A stretch of DNA of 64,000 nt from Pseudomonas sediminis (GTDB taxonomy: Bacteria > Pseudomonadota > Gammaproteobacteria > Pseudomonadales > Pseudomonadaceae). Of the stretch, positions 25,170 through 32,720 are shown one piece after another. The notes beneath the pieces were generated by a model that saw only the letters and a list, made by a program, of their open reading frames with translations, ran no database searches and was not told where the DNA came from. The stretch covers positions 248,001 through 312,000 of the forward strand of contig NZ_NIQU01000007.1 in NCBI RefSeq assembly GCF_002741105.1, written 5' to 3'. Every line of letters starts with the position of its first letter. The first letter of the stretch is position 1. A program made the translations under genes and the position numbers.

Positions 25170-25793
25170 TCATAGTAGCGCGTCACCTCGACGCCGGAAC
25201 CAGCCGGTCAACGACAGCCGTTCGCGGGTGGCCGGCAGCACTTCGTGAGGCATGTCCCCGGACAGAAACAGTGCCAGGGTGCCCGCCAGGGGCAACACGT
25301 CATGCTCGCGTCCGTCATTGAGATACAGGCGCAATGCACCACCCTGCTCGGCCTGCCAGCTGTCGTTCAGATAGAGCACCGCCGACACCGCGCGGCGATC
25401 GTCATCGCGAAAGCGGTCGAGATGGCGTCGGTAGAACGCCCCTGGCTCGTAGCAAGCGAAATGGCACTCGTAGTCCTCCAGTCCCAGAAACAGCTCCTGG
25501 TTCAGGGCCTGCCGCAGGTCATCCATCAGTTGCAGGTACTGGTCACAGGCCTGGTTCTGACCAGGCTCCAGCCATTGAATGCGATCACCACGAATCCCTT
25601 CCTGTATCTGCTGCGCGCCCCCACGACCAACGCTGGCGGCATTGAGTTCGCCATTGCGCGCACGTGTGCGGCACTCGGCGGCCAGTTCGCGGGTCAGAAC
25701 TTCTGGGGCGAACAGCGCCCGTTGCGACCAACCCTGGCTGGCAAGGTCGTCGATAAGGCCGGAGAAGAGGTCTTGCGGGCGGGGTTCGGTCAT
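25170..25793 (-). CDS. 2-oxoglutarate/Fe(II)-dependent oxygenase (prolyl 4-hydroxylase-like)
   Basis: 207-aa protein with a C-terminal double-stranded beta-helix domain of the 2OG-Fe(II) oxygenase superfamily. The iron ligands are seen as HLD in FYRRHLDRFRDDDRR and the distal His in SGDMPHEVLPATRERLSLTGWF, whose Arg would bind 2-oxoglutarate. YLNDSWQAEQGGALRLYL is the conserved strand motif of the prolyl hydroxylase-like (PiuC/Ofd-type) group. The substrate is not predictable. It appears to be the first gene of a two-gene unit with DUF523 and is divergent from the DUF2059 gene. Confidence 0.9.
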   Translation of the reverse strand: MTEPRPQDLFSGLIDDLASQGWSQRALFAPEVLTRELAAECRTRARNGELNAASVGRGGAQQIQEGIRGDRIQWLEPGQNQACDQYLQLMDDLRQALNQELFLGLEDYECHFACYEPGAFYRRHLDRFRDDDRRAVSAVLYLNDSWQAEQGGALRLYLNDGREHDVLPLAGTLALFLSGDMPHEVLPATRERLSLTGWFRRRGDALL

Positions 25794-25915
25794 GGCGGCG
25801 ATTGTACAGCGCCGGCTAGCCGCTAGACATAGCTCGACAAGCCCCTTTCAGCCACCGAAAATAGCGGGCCGCAGCACCCTGCGGCCGGCCAGGAAAGTTT
25901 GCCAAGGAGTTCTCG

Positions 25916-26683
25916 ATGCGCGTTCTGTTTGCCCTGTTGCTGATTGGCCTGACCTTGCCGGCCCTGGCAGACGACCACCTGCGCCTGTATCAGGCTGCCG
26001 GTTGGCCGCAACAGCGCGAACATTTCAACCAGGCACTCGATGCCGCTCAGCAGCGCTACCGCAGCACCCTGCCACCGGCGGTATTCCAGGCCCTGGTAGA
26101 TAACAGCAATCGCCGCTTCGCCGCTGCCGCCATCGACCAACGCGCGCAGCACAGCCTGGGCATGGAACTGGCCGACCCGCAGCCGGCGCTGGCCTTCTTC
26201 GAATCCGAACTGGGGCGCAAGATCGTCGCCGCCGAAACGCTGGCCACGCGTCGCGACCAGTTGGCCAAGTACGAGAATGGCCTGCCGCGCACCGACGCGG
26301 ATGCCACCCGACGCCTGCTGATTCGCCATCTGGCGCAGGCACTGCCAGCCAAGGAAGCCGGCGCCGAAGTCAGCCTGGCGCTGGCCGGCGTGGCGGCCGA
26401 CAGCCTCAGCCAGATGCTTCCCGGCCTGCTCGGTGGCGGCCAGGCCCAGGGGTTGCTCAATGGCCAGCGCGAACGCCTGATGACGCAGATCGAACAAGAC
26501 CTCGACAACACCCTGCTGCATGTCTACCGCGAATTGAGCGACCCCGAGCTGGAGCAGTTCGTCGAATTCGCCCAGTCGGATGCGGGCAAAGCCTATTACC
26601 AGGCCGCGCTGCAGGCGCTGCGTGCCGGCCTCGCCGTGGGCATGAGTACCAATGAGCTTGCGCCAGCGCCGCAGGGCATCTAA
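25916..26683 (+). CDS. Secreted DUF2059 family protein
   Basis: 255-aa protein with a signal peptide (MRVLFALLLIGLTLPALADD, cleavage near residue 18), followed by a helical region and a C-terminal DUF2059 domain (YRELSDPELEQFVEFAQSDAGKAYYQAALQAL, about residues 203-234). DUF2059 proteins are periplasmic or secreted and of unknown function. An AAGGAGTT box lies 5 nt upstream of the ATG. The last 4 bp overlap the end of the convergent hydrolase gene. No catalytic motif is seen. Confidence 0.82.
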   Translation: MRVLFALLLIGLTLPALADDHLRLYQAAGWPQQREHFNQALDAAQQRYRSTLPPAVFQALVDNSNRRFAAAAIDQRAQHSLGMELADPQPALAFFESELGRKIVAAETLATRRDQLAKYENGLPRTDADATRRLLIRHLAQALPAKEAGAEVSLALAGVAADSLSQMLPGLLGGGQAQGLLNGQRERLMTQIEQDLDNTLLHVYRELSDPELEQFVEFAQSDAGKAYYQAALQALRAGLAVGMSTNELAPAPQGI

Positions 26684-27621
26684 GCCAGGCGCTCGCGCAG
26701 AAAATCGAAGTACCGCTGGCGCAACCCCTCGTTCTCATTGGCCAAATGGTGACGTGCCTCTGTCAGGCGCAGGATCTGCGGCTGATTGAACTTGCTCTGC
26801 AGCACCTCGAGGTTGTAGCGCCAGTCCACCGTCATGTCCGCCTCACCCTGAATGATCAACGGGCTGTGCGTGCTGCGCCCGGCCGCCTCGATATGCGGCA
26901 CCCACTTGGCCAACGCCCCCACCCAGGCCGTGGGCAAACTGCGTGGCTGCAGGGGGTCGAGGTTGTGTACGAAGTCAATGAAGGTGGCGTCGCTGGAGTT
27001 ATCGCTGAAGCGCCGAGGAATTTCCCGCACGAACCGGCTGAGCACCCGATAGCTGAGTTTCGACCAGCCCCAGGCACGCGGTCGCACCAGCGGCGCCAGG
27101 AGAATGCTCTGCCCCAGCTCCGGACGCTTGCCGTCCGCGAGCAGATAGTCCAACAGGATCGCCCCGCCGGTGCTCTGCCCGCACAGGTGCCAGGGCTGCG
27201 GCAGCCCCAGCTCGCTGGCCTGCTCGAACAAGCCGCCCAGCACCTGCTGATATTCGGCAAAGTCACCGATGCTGGCGCGCGCGCCGCTGGACAGTCCGTG
27301 CCCCGGCAGGTCGCAGGCGAGCACGGCGAAGTTCATGCTCAGCGCCCAGTCGACCACATGCCGGTACAAGCCCATATGGTCGTAATAGCCGTGCAACAGC
27401 AGCAGCGTACCGCGCGGCTCGGCTGGCGCCCACAGCTGAACGGCGATCTGGTAGCCGGCGGCATTGAAGCTGCCGAGGCGGTTGTCCAACCCGGCAAAAC
27501 GTGCAGCCAGGTCAAAACCGTAGAAGCTGCGGTACGCCTGCAGCGCCGGCAAGTCCAGACGCGCTGCGGCCAAGGGTCGCAGCAGGGGGCGCAATTGATC
27601 GGGCTGAAACGGCTCTGACAT
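26680..27621 (-). CDS. Alpha/beta hydrolase, lysophospholipase-like
   Basis: 313-aa serine hydrolase of the Hydrolase_4 (monoacylglycerol lipase/lysophospholipase) group. The oxyanion region is LLLLHGYYDHMGLYRHVVDW, the nucleophile elbow is CGQSTGG (Ser in GQSTG), and the remaining triad residues are probably Asp in LIIQGEADMTVDW and His in TEARHHLANE. Another family feature is DLPGHGLSSG. No signal peptide is present. ATG 27621 (MSEPFQPD) has a GGAAAG box upstream; an ATG at 27633 is the alternative. It is divergent from the DUF6436 gene. The physiological substrate is unknown. Confidence 0.88.
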   Translation of the reverse strand: MSEPFQPDQLRPLLRPLAAARLDLPALQAYRSFYGFDLAARFAGLDNRLGSFNAAGYQIAVQLWAPAEPRGTLLLLHGYYDHMGLYRHVVDWALSMNFAVLACDLPGHGLSSGARASIGDFAEYQQVLGGLFEQASELGLPQPWHLCGQSTGGAILLDYLLADGKRPELGQSILLAPLVRPRAWGWSKLSYRVLSRFVREIPRRFSDNSSDATFIDFVHNLDPLQPRSLPTAWVGALAKWVPHIEAAGRSTHSPLIIQGEADMTVDWRYNLEVLQSKFNQPQILRLTEARHHLANENEGLRQRYFDFLRERLA

Positions 27622-27746
27622 AGGGCTTTCCATAAGTTGCGCGAGGCGCGCGGTCGATACCGGCGCCATCGTCTCGAATGCTGCGATATTCAGCTGCCCG
27701 ACGCATCGTGGCAAGCTACACGCCCTTTTTACCCCCGGCCCGCGCC

Positions 27747-28328
27747 ATGCCCCGCCTGTCACGCAAGAACCTGCTCATCATCCTGCTCGCCCTGGCCTGG
27801 CTGGCCGGCATGGTGCTGGCCTACCGCTGGTTCGAAACGCGTTACCTGCGCACCTTCGACGAACGCGCGGCGGTGTTCTCCGGCGCCGAACTGCAATTGC
27901 CCGACGAGCTGAGCGGCCCCGGTGCGATCCGCCTGGTGCATTTCTGGGACCCGGCCTGCCCATGCAATGTCGGCAACCAGCAGCACCTGGCCGAGCTGAT
28001 CGAACACTACACGCCACAAGGCGTGCAATTTCACGTCGTCCAGAAGCCCGGCAGCCAGGGCCGCCTGCCCGCCGAACTGGTCGCGCTACAGGCCATCGAT
28101 GAGCTGCCCGGCAGCGCCAACCTGCCAGCCAGCCCCGCCGTGGCGATCTGGGACAAACAGGGCCAGCTGGCCTACTTCGGCCCCTATAGCGAAGGCCTGG
28201 TCTGCAACTCGAGCAACAGCTTCATCGAACCCATACTCGAAGCGCTCTCGGCTGGGCGCAAGGTGAATGCCAGCAATACCCTGGCAGTGGGCTGCTTCTG
28301 CGAATGGGCCGCGCCGACCAGCAACTGA
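27747..28328 (+). CDS. Membrane-anchored thioredoxin-like DUF6436 protein
   Basis: 193-aa protein with one N-terminal membrane helix (NLLIILLALAWLAGMVLAYRWF, residues 8-29) and a periplasmic thioredoxin-like domain. The expected CxxC site is replaced by a CPC in FWDPACPCNVGNQQHL, and two further cysteine motifs, GLVCNSSNSF and GCFCEWA, lie towards the C-terminus. Several cysteines suggest redox or metal function, but the fold assignment is by pattern only. It is the only gene between a divergent hydrolase and a convergent AraC regulator. It ends before a GTAGG-ended palindrome. Confidence 0.7.
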   Translation: MPRLSRKNLLIILLALAWLAGMVLAYRWFETRYLRTFDERAAVFSGAELQLPDELSGPGAIRLVHFWDPACPCNVGNQQHLAELIEHYTPQGVQFHVVQKPGSQGRLPAELVALQAIDELPGSANLPASPAVAIWDKQGQLAYFGPYSEGLVCNSSNSFIEPILEALSAGRKVNASNTLAVGCFCEWAAPTSN

Positions 28329-28342
28329 CGAGGCCCGAGCAA

Positions 28343-28416
28343 CGTAGGTTGGGTTAACCGCCTGCCGCGTTTACCGGCCGATCAGCTCTGTGTGATGCGG
28401 CATAACCCACCCTACG
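28343..28416. repeat. GTAGG-ended inverted repeat between convergent genes
   Basis: CGTAGGTTGGGTTA (28343-28356) and TAACCCACCCTACG (28403-28416) are inverted repeats with one mismatch, 46 nt apart. The element fills most of the gap between the DUF6436 gene and the AraC regulator and belongs to the same GTAGGG-type family as the repeats near 11.8 and 12.5 kb. Confidence 0.65.
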
Positions 28417-28424
28417 AACGCTCT

Positions 28425-29453
28425 TCACTCGCCAGTCGATCCGTGGCGCGATACCAGACCGCGCGGCGTGCCGCCCTGCCAGCGGCGAAACGCCCGGTAA
28501 AACGGCGACAACTCTGCAAAACCGCAGGCCCGCGCCACCTCGCGTACGCCCAGGCCCTGGTCCAGCAGGCGCAACGCGCGCAAACGCCGCACTTCGTCGT
28601 GCAATGCACGGAAGCTGCTGCCCTGCTCGCTCAATGAGCGCTGCAATGCACTGCGATTGCTACCCAGAGCAAGCGCACAGGCCTCGAGGCTACAAGTAGC
28701 AGTACCCAGATTGACCTCCAGCCAGTAGCGCACCCGCACCAGCAACTGATTCTCCACCAAACCAGCCAACTGCCTCTCGGCTTCCTCACTGAGCACCTCG
28801 AACAGTCGCGGGCTGGCACTGCGCGAGGGCCGCGAGAGCAGCGCCCGCGGCAGGATCAGCACGTCGTGAGGCCGCGAGAAACACGGCTCGACACCGAGCA
28901 GGCGACGATGCTCGGCAAGTTTGCGCGGCGCGCGATGGCGAAACTCCACTCCCTGCAGCGGCAGCTCGCCGCCCGCGGACGCCAGCATCTTGCTCAGCAG
29001 CACGGCCAGACATTCCATCTGCTGACGCAACGAGCCAACCTCGCGGTAGTTGAGGTCGATCACCAGCCGCGCTTCATCGCCCTGCTCCTCCAGCCGTGCG
29101 GCAAAACCGCCTGAGAGGATGTGCTGGAAGCGCACGAAAGCCTGCAAGCCCTGGCGCAGATCACGCGCCGCCAACAGCAGGTAGCTGACCACATCCATCG
29201 GCCGTGGCTGCATCACCTCACCCAGGTGCAGGCCGATGTCGGCATCCCCGCTGATGCCCTCCAGCGCCTGCCAGAAGCGCGGCGCGTTGTCGTGCTCCTC
29301 TCGCGCCTCCAGCAGCGGTGCCGCCAGCGCCACGCCGGCGTAGGCGCGGCGGTAGGTGTCGGTCGGGTCGAACCCCAACGCGGCCAACGCCTCGTAGAGC
29401 AGGCGGCGCAAGGTCGAAGAATGCGTGAGGGCGACGAAGGCGTTATCGGGCAT
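28425..29453 (-). CDS. AraC-family transcriptional regulator
   Basis: 342-aa regulator. The N-terminal ~200 residues are the Arabinose_bd-type ligand domain found in OruR/ArgR-like AraC proteins (GDADIGLHLGEVMQPRPMD, followed by CFSRPHDVLILPRALLSRP). The C-terminal 100 residues are the double-HTH AraC domain, with CSLEACALALGSNRSALQRSL and GVREVARACGFAELSPFYRAFRRWQGGTPRGL. The ligand cannot be predicted. ATG 29453 gives the usual N-terminus without the upstream intergenic extension. It is divergent from the acylase gene 29573 by 119 bp, so it may regulate it. Confidence 0.9.
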   Translation of the reverse strand: MPDNAFVALTHSSTLRRLLYEALAALGFDPTDTYRRAYAGVALAAPLLEAREEHDNAPRFWQALEGISGDADIGLHLGEVMQPRPMDVVSYLLLAARDLRQGLQAFVRFQHILSGGFAARLEEQGDEARLVIDLNYREVGSLRQQMECLAVLLSKMLASAGGELPLQGVEFRHRAPRKLAEHRRLLGVEPCFSRPHDVLILPRALLSRPSRSASPRLFEVLSEEAERQLAGLVENQLLVRVRYWLEVNLGTATCSLEACALALGSNRSALQRSLSEQGSSFRALHDEVRRLRALRLLDQGLGVREVARACGFAELSPFYRAFRRWQGGTPRGLVSRHGSTGE

Positions 29454-29572
29454 AAGGATTCCAGCAGGCTTTGACCATAGACTTTCAGCATCGAGGCATA
29501 TGGTCAATGCCGACGCCAGGACGCCCGCGCAAAATGCTCGCACGCTTGCCCCACAACAATAAGGATCGCTGG

Positions 29573-31951
29573 ATGAAACGCTCCCTGACCGCCCTTGCCC
29601 TGCTGGTTGCCGCCGCGGCAGGCGGCCTGACCTGGTACCTGCACGACAAGCAACCGCAGCGCGATGGCGAGTTGGTGCTCGCCGCCCTGCAGGCGCCGGT
29701 CACGGTCGACTACGACGAACGCGGCGTGCCGCACATCCGCGCCGAGAGCGAGGCGGACATGTACCGCGCTCTGGGTTTCGTGCACGCCCAGGATCGTCTG
29801 TTCCAGATGGAGCTGCTGCGGCGTCTGGCGCGCGGTGAGTTGGCCGAAGTGCTCGGCGAAAAGCTGGTGCCCACTGACCGTCTGTTCCGTACCCTGGAAA
29901 TCGGCCGCCATGCCGATGCCTATGCCGCTCGGCTGGATCCCAACAGCCCGTCCACCCAGGCGCTGAATCACTATCTGGAAGGGGTCAACCAGTACCAGGC
30001 CAGCCGCCCACGGCCACTGGAGTTCGACCTGCTAGGCATCGAGCCACGTCCGTTCACCGCAGCCGATACGCTCAGCGTCGCCGGTTACATGGCCTACAGC
30101 TTCGCCGCAGCCCTGCGCACCGAACCGCTGATGACCCATATTCGTGACGAGCTGGGCGCGGACTATCTCAAGCTGTTCGACCTCGACTGGCATCCGCAGG
30201 GCGTGCTTGGCACCTCCCTGGCTGCCGGCGACTGGCAGGATCTTTCCGCCATCGCCCAACTCAGCAGCAGCGCTCTGGAGGGCACCGGTCTGCCGCAGTT
30301 CGAAGGCAGTAACGCCTGGGTGATATCCGGCAGCCGCACCGCCAGCGGCAAACCGCTGCTTGCAGGCGACCCGCACATTCGCTTCTCGCTGCCGGCCGTC
30401 TGGTACGAAGCGCACCTGCAGGCGCCCAGTTACGAGCTGTATGGCTACCACCACGCACTGATTCCCAGCGCCATGCTTGGCCACAATCGTGACTTTGCCT
30501 GGAGCCTGACCATGTTCCAGAACGACGACCTCGACCTGATCGCCGAGCGCACCAATCCAGACAACCCCAACCAGGTCTGGTACCAGGGCAACTGGGTCGA
30601 CCTCGAACAACGTATGGAGAGCATCAAGGTCAAGGGCGCCGAGCCGGTGAAAATCACTCTGCGCCGCTCGCCGCACGGGCCGATCATCAACGATGCTCTG
30701 GGCCAGACCAGCGGCAGCACGCCGATCGCCATGTGGTGGGCCTTCCTCGAAACCGACAACCCGATGCTCGACGCTTTCTACCAGTTGGGCCGCGCCGACA
30801 GCCTGGACAAGGCCCGCACCGCCGTCGAGAAGATCGAGGCCCCCGGCCTCAACGTGCTCTGGGCCGGCGCCAGGGGTGACATCGCCTGGTGGGCCGCGGC
30901 CAAGCTGCCGCTGCGCCCGGATGGCGTCAACCCGACCTTCATCCTCGATGGCGCCAGCGCTGAAGCGGACAAACTCGGCTATCACCCCTTCAGCACCAAC
31001 CCGCAGGAAGAGAACCCCGAGCGCGGCTATATCCTCTCGGCCAACTACCAGCCCGTGCCGGCCAGCGGCATCGAGATTCCCGGTTACTACAACCTGCCTG
31101 ATCGCGGTCAGCGCCTCAACCAGCGCCTGAGCGATGCCTCGGTGAAATGGGACACGCAAAACAGCCAGGCGCTGCAGCTCGATCCTGGTACCGGCTATGG
31201 TCCGCGTCTGCTGGCGCCGATCCTCGACGAGCTGCGCGCAGCAGCGGCGAACGATGAGGAGCGCGCACTGGTGGAGCAACTGGCCAAGTGGAATGGCGAC
31301 CACGAGCTCGACTCCGTGGCCGCCACCCTGTTCAACCAGCTGACCTATCAGCTTGCCCACGAAGCCATGGCCGACGAGCTGGGCGAGGTGTTCTTCGACA
31401 GCCTGCTGCAGACCCGCGTGCTCGACACTGCCTTGCCGCGCCTGACCGCCAATGCCAACTCGCCCTGGTGGAATCGCCAGGGCAGCGAGCAACGCGAGAG
31501 CCGCGCTCAGATCGTCGCCGACGCCTGGCGCGCCAGCCTGGACCATCTGCGCAGCGTTCTCGGCGATGATCCCGCAGCCTGGACCTGGGGCCGTGGTCAT
31601 ACCCTTACTCATAGCCACCCGCTCGGCCAACAGCAGCCACTGGCCTGGCTGCTGAACGTTGGCCCGATGGCGGCTCCGGGCGGCCATGAGACGCCGAACA
31701 ACCTGTCGCACAAGGTAGGGCCGGCGCCCTGGCCGGTGGTTTACGGACCCTCGACCCGGCGTCTGGTCGACCTGGGTGATGCCGGCAAGGCCCTGGGTGG
31801 CATCCCTGTGGGCCAGAGCGGCGTACCGTTCGATGCCCACTATGGCGATCAGGCGACCGCCCACGTAACTGGCGAGTATCAGCCACAGCACCTGAGCGAC
31901 GCCGACGTCAAAGCCAACAGTCAGGCCACCCTGCAGCTCCTGCCGCGCTAA
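29573..31951 (+). CDS. hacB: Penicillin acylase family hydrolase, HacB-type acyl-homoserine lactone acylase
   Basis: 792-aa Ntn hydrolase. It has an N-terminal signal peptide (SLTALALLVAAAAGGLTW), an alpha subunit region, and the autoprocessing site FEG|SNAWV, where Ser246 becomes the beta-chain N-terminal nucleophile. GKPLLAGDPHIRFSLPAVWYE and LGHNRDFAWSLTMFQND are typical of the family. HacB (PA0305) degrades long-chain acyl-homoserine lactones and sits in the same neighbourhood in P. aeruginosa. Orthology here is by position and family, so other amide substrates are possible. AAGGA is upstream of the ATG. It is the last gene of the PA0350-PA0305-like block. Confidence 0.82.
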   Translation: MKRSLTALALLVAAAAGGLTWYLHDKQPQRDGELVLAALQAPVTVDYDERGVPHIRAESEADMYRALGFVHAQDRLFQMELLRRLARGELAEVLGEKLVPTDRLFRTLEIGRHADAYAARLDPNSPSTQALNHYLEGVNQYQASRPRPLEFDLLGIEPRPFTAADTLSVAGYMAYSFAAALRTEPLMTHIRDELGADYLKLFDLDWHPQGVLGTSLAAGDWQDLSAIAQLSSSALEGTGLPQFEGSNAWVISGSRTASGKPLLAGDPHIRFSLPAVWYEAHLQAPSYELYGYHHALIPSAMLGHNRDFAWSLTMFQNDDLDLIAERTNPDNPNQVWYQGNWVDLEQRMESIKVKGAEPVKITLRRSPHGPIINDALGQTSGSTPIAMWWAFLETDNPMLDAFYQLGRADSLDKARTAVEKIEAPGLNVLWAGARGDIAWWAAAKLPLRPDGVNPTFILDGASAEADKLGYHPFSTNPQEENPERGYILSANYQPVPASGIEIPGYYNLPDRGQRLNQRLSDASVKWDTQNSQALQLDPGTGYGPRLLAPILDELRAAAANDEERALVEQLAKWNGDHELDSVAATLFNQLTYQLAHEAMADELGEVFFDSLLQTRVLDTALPRLTANANSPWWNRQGSEQRESRAQIVADAWRASLDHLRSVLGDDPAAWTWGRGHTLTHSHPLGQQQPLAWLLNVGPMAAPGGHETPNNLSHKVGPAPWPVVYGPSTRRLVDLGDAGKALGGIPVGQSGVPFDAHYGDQATAHVTGEYQPQHLSDADVKANSQATLQLLPR

Positions 31952-31967
31952 CAGCGGGAACACAGCG

Positions 31968-32006
31968 TGGTGCGCCAACGGTGCATCACGCTGCACGCTG
32001 GTGCAC
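31968..32006. promoter_or_regulatory. Cluster of GTGC/GCAC half-sites, possible NtrC enhancer
   Basis: Five TGGTGC, GGTGCA and TGCAC motifs occur within 40 bp, about 85-125 bp upstream of the sigma-54 promoter at 32091. NtrC sites have the form TGCACC..GGTGCA. TGCGCC-AAC-GGTGCA (31971-31985) and TGCAC-GCTG-GTGCA (31992-32005) are close but have shorter spacing than the consensus, so binding is a guess supported by position only. Confidence 0.4.
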
Positions 32007-32029
32007 AGCGGCGCTGAAAATAGCGCCGC

Positions 32030-32049
32030 AGGCCCTCGCCCGAGGGCCT
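32030..32049 (+). terminator. GC hairpin downstream of hacB
   Basis: AGGCCCTCG (32030-32038) and CGAGGGCCT (32041-32049) form a perfect 9-bp stem closed by a 2-nt loop, which would fray to a larger loop. It lies 79 bp after the hacB stop and upstream of the sRNA promoter. No U-tract follows, so termination is not certain. Confidence 0.45.
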
Positions 32050-32090
32050 CAACCCCGAAAAACCGCGACTTGCGGCGCTGGTAATAAAAC

Positions 32091-32106
32091 TGGCACACGC
32101 CCTGCA
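32091..32106 (+). promoter_or_regulatory. Sigma-54 (RpoN) promoter
   Basis: TGGCAC-N5-CTGCA has the invariant GG and GC separated by exactly 10 bp, as required for RpoN promoters. The predicted start site is near 32117, 8 bp before the first 48-bp module. It faces the repeat pair and no coding gene on that strand begins within 600 bp (trmL at 32719 is far and has its own ribosome binding site). Confidence 0.75.
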
Positions 32107-32124
32107 TAGGCTAAGGCAATCCCA

Positions 32125-32172
32125 GTTTCGGGGACCTTGGTACAGGCAGGCCGGGGAATCCCCTTCTTTATT
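32125..32172 (+). repeat. 48-bp direct repeat, copy 1
   Basis: Begins GTTTCGGGGACCTTGG and ends CCCCTTCTTTATT. Identical over 48 bp to copy 2, offset by 109 bp. Near the 3' end GGGG (32153-32156) can pair with CCCC (32160-32163), or a GGGGA at 32130-32134 can pair with TCCCC, giving two alternative folds, followed by a T-rich tract. Confidence 0.92.
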
Positions 32173-32233
32173 CGACGCCACCGCGCGTCATGTGTAACGC
32201 GCCATTGCTCGGCCAACGAGCGCGGCGCCACCC

Positions 32234-32281
32234 GTTTCGGGGACCTTGGTACAGGCAGGCCGGGGAATCCCCTTCTTTATT
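32234..32281 (+). repeat. 48-bp direct repeat, copy 2
   Basis: Exact copy of the 32125-32172 module. Its T-rich tail overlaps the stop codon region of the minus-strand gene 32277-32720, so it also forms the shared 3' boundary of both transcripts. Confidence 0.92.
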
Positions 32282-32720
32282 TGGGACGCAGTGCCAGTCG
32301 TGCACGCCAACGTCCATCCTCTTGCGCACCGCGCCACTCCCCGTCCAGCGGACGGGGCGATACCAGCACCAGCAGCAGATCCCGCCCGTCGCGCTCCACC
32401 CGCCAGTTCACCAGGCCCAGCGGCAGTTTCAGCTGCCCCTCGCGCACCCGCCCGTAGGCATCTTCGTAGCGATACACCAGAGCGCCGTCGACATGCTCGG
32501 CCTGGGCTTGCGGCTCACGGTTGAACCAGAGCTGCAACCCCTGCTCCCAGGCCCCGACATCCTCGATACGCAGACGCGGAGGATCGAACACCCGGCCAAT
32601 CATCATGCCGACGAGAAAGGCGATCAGCATCACCGATGCCATGAAACGCCAGCGCAAACGCGGCCGTGGATCTTCAGGCGGCGTAGAATGGCGCTCGTCC
32701 CAGCGCTCGGAGTGTTGCAT
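32277..32720 (-). CDS. Small single-pass membrane protein, PA5126-like, unknown function
   Basis: 147-aa protein (or 151 aa if the ATG at 32732 is used) that I do not recognise as a named family. It has an Arg/Pro-rich cytoplasmic N-terminus, one membrane helix (MASVMLIAFLVGMMIGRVF, about 27-45) and a periplasmic region with alternating hydrophobic and charged residues (LQLWFNREPQAQ, LVYRYEDAYGRVREGQLKLPLG, DLLLVLVSPRPLDGEW) suggesting a beta-rich domain. It starts head-to-head with trmL: the two ATGs overlap, so one of them, probably this one, may start further downstream (ATG at 32642 would leave only the helix and domain). A corresponding gene sits between ntrC and the tRNA methylase in P. 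aeruginosa. Confidence 0.65.
   Translation of the reverse strand: MQHSERWDERHSTPPEDPRPRLRWRFMASVMLIAFLVGMMIGRVFDPPRLRIEDVGAWEQGLQLWFNREPQAQAEHVDGALVYRYEDAYGRVREGQLKLPLGLVNWRVERDGRDLLLVLVSPRPLDGEWRGAQEDGRWRARLALRPK

Larger units (their letters stand above)
32117..32282 (+). ncRNA. nrsZ: NrsZ-like modular small RNA
   Basis: Predicted transcript of about 165 nt from the sigma-54 promoter. It contains two exact 48-nt modules (32125-32172 and 32234-32281) separated by a spacer that can form two small hairpins (GCGCGT..ACGCGC at 32183-32202 and GCTCG..CGAGC at 32207-32221). Each module ends with GGGGAATCCCC and a T-rich tract, so the second one would terminate the RNA. NrsZ of P. aeruginosa is a sigma-54/NtrC-dependent sRNA made of processed stem-loop modules and is encoded beside PA5126. 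The gene at 32277 is the PA5126-like gene. The assignment rests on position, promoter and repeats; the sequence match itself could not be checked. The right end overlaps the antisense gene by about 6 bp. Confidence 0.62.

Noticed and set aside
30032-32107. 691-codon minus-strand frame over the acylase gene
   Set aside because: A high-GC shadow frame; it has no recognisable domain, while the plus strand codes for a complete acylase with its autoprocessing site.
32125-32281. CRISPR array (two direct repeats with a spacer)
   Set aside because: Only two units; each ends with a terminator-like hairpin and T-rich tract, a sigma-54 promoter precedes them, and no cas gene is near.
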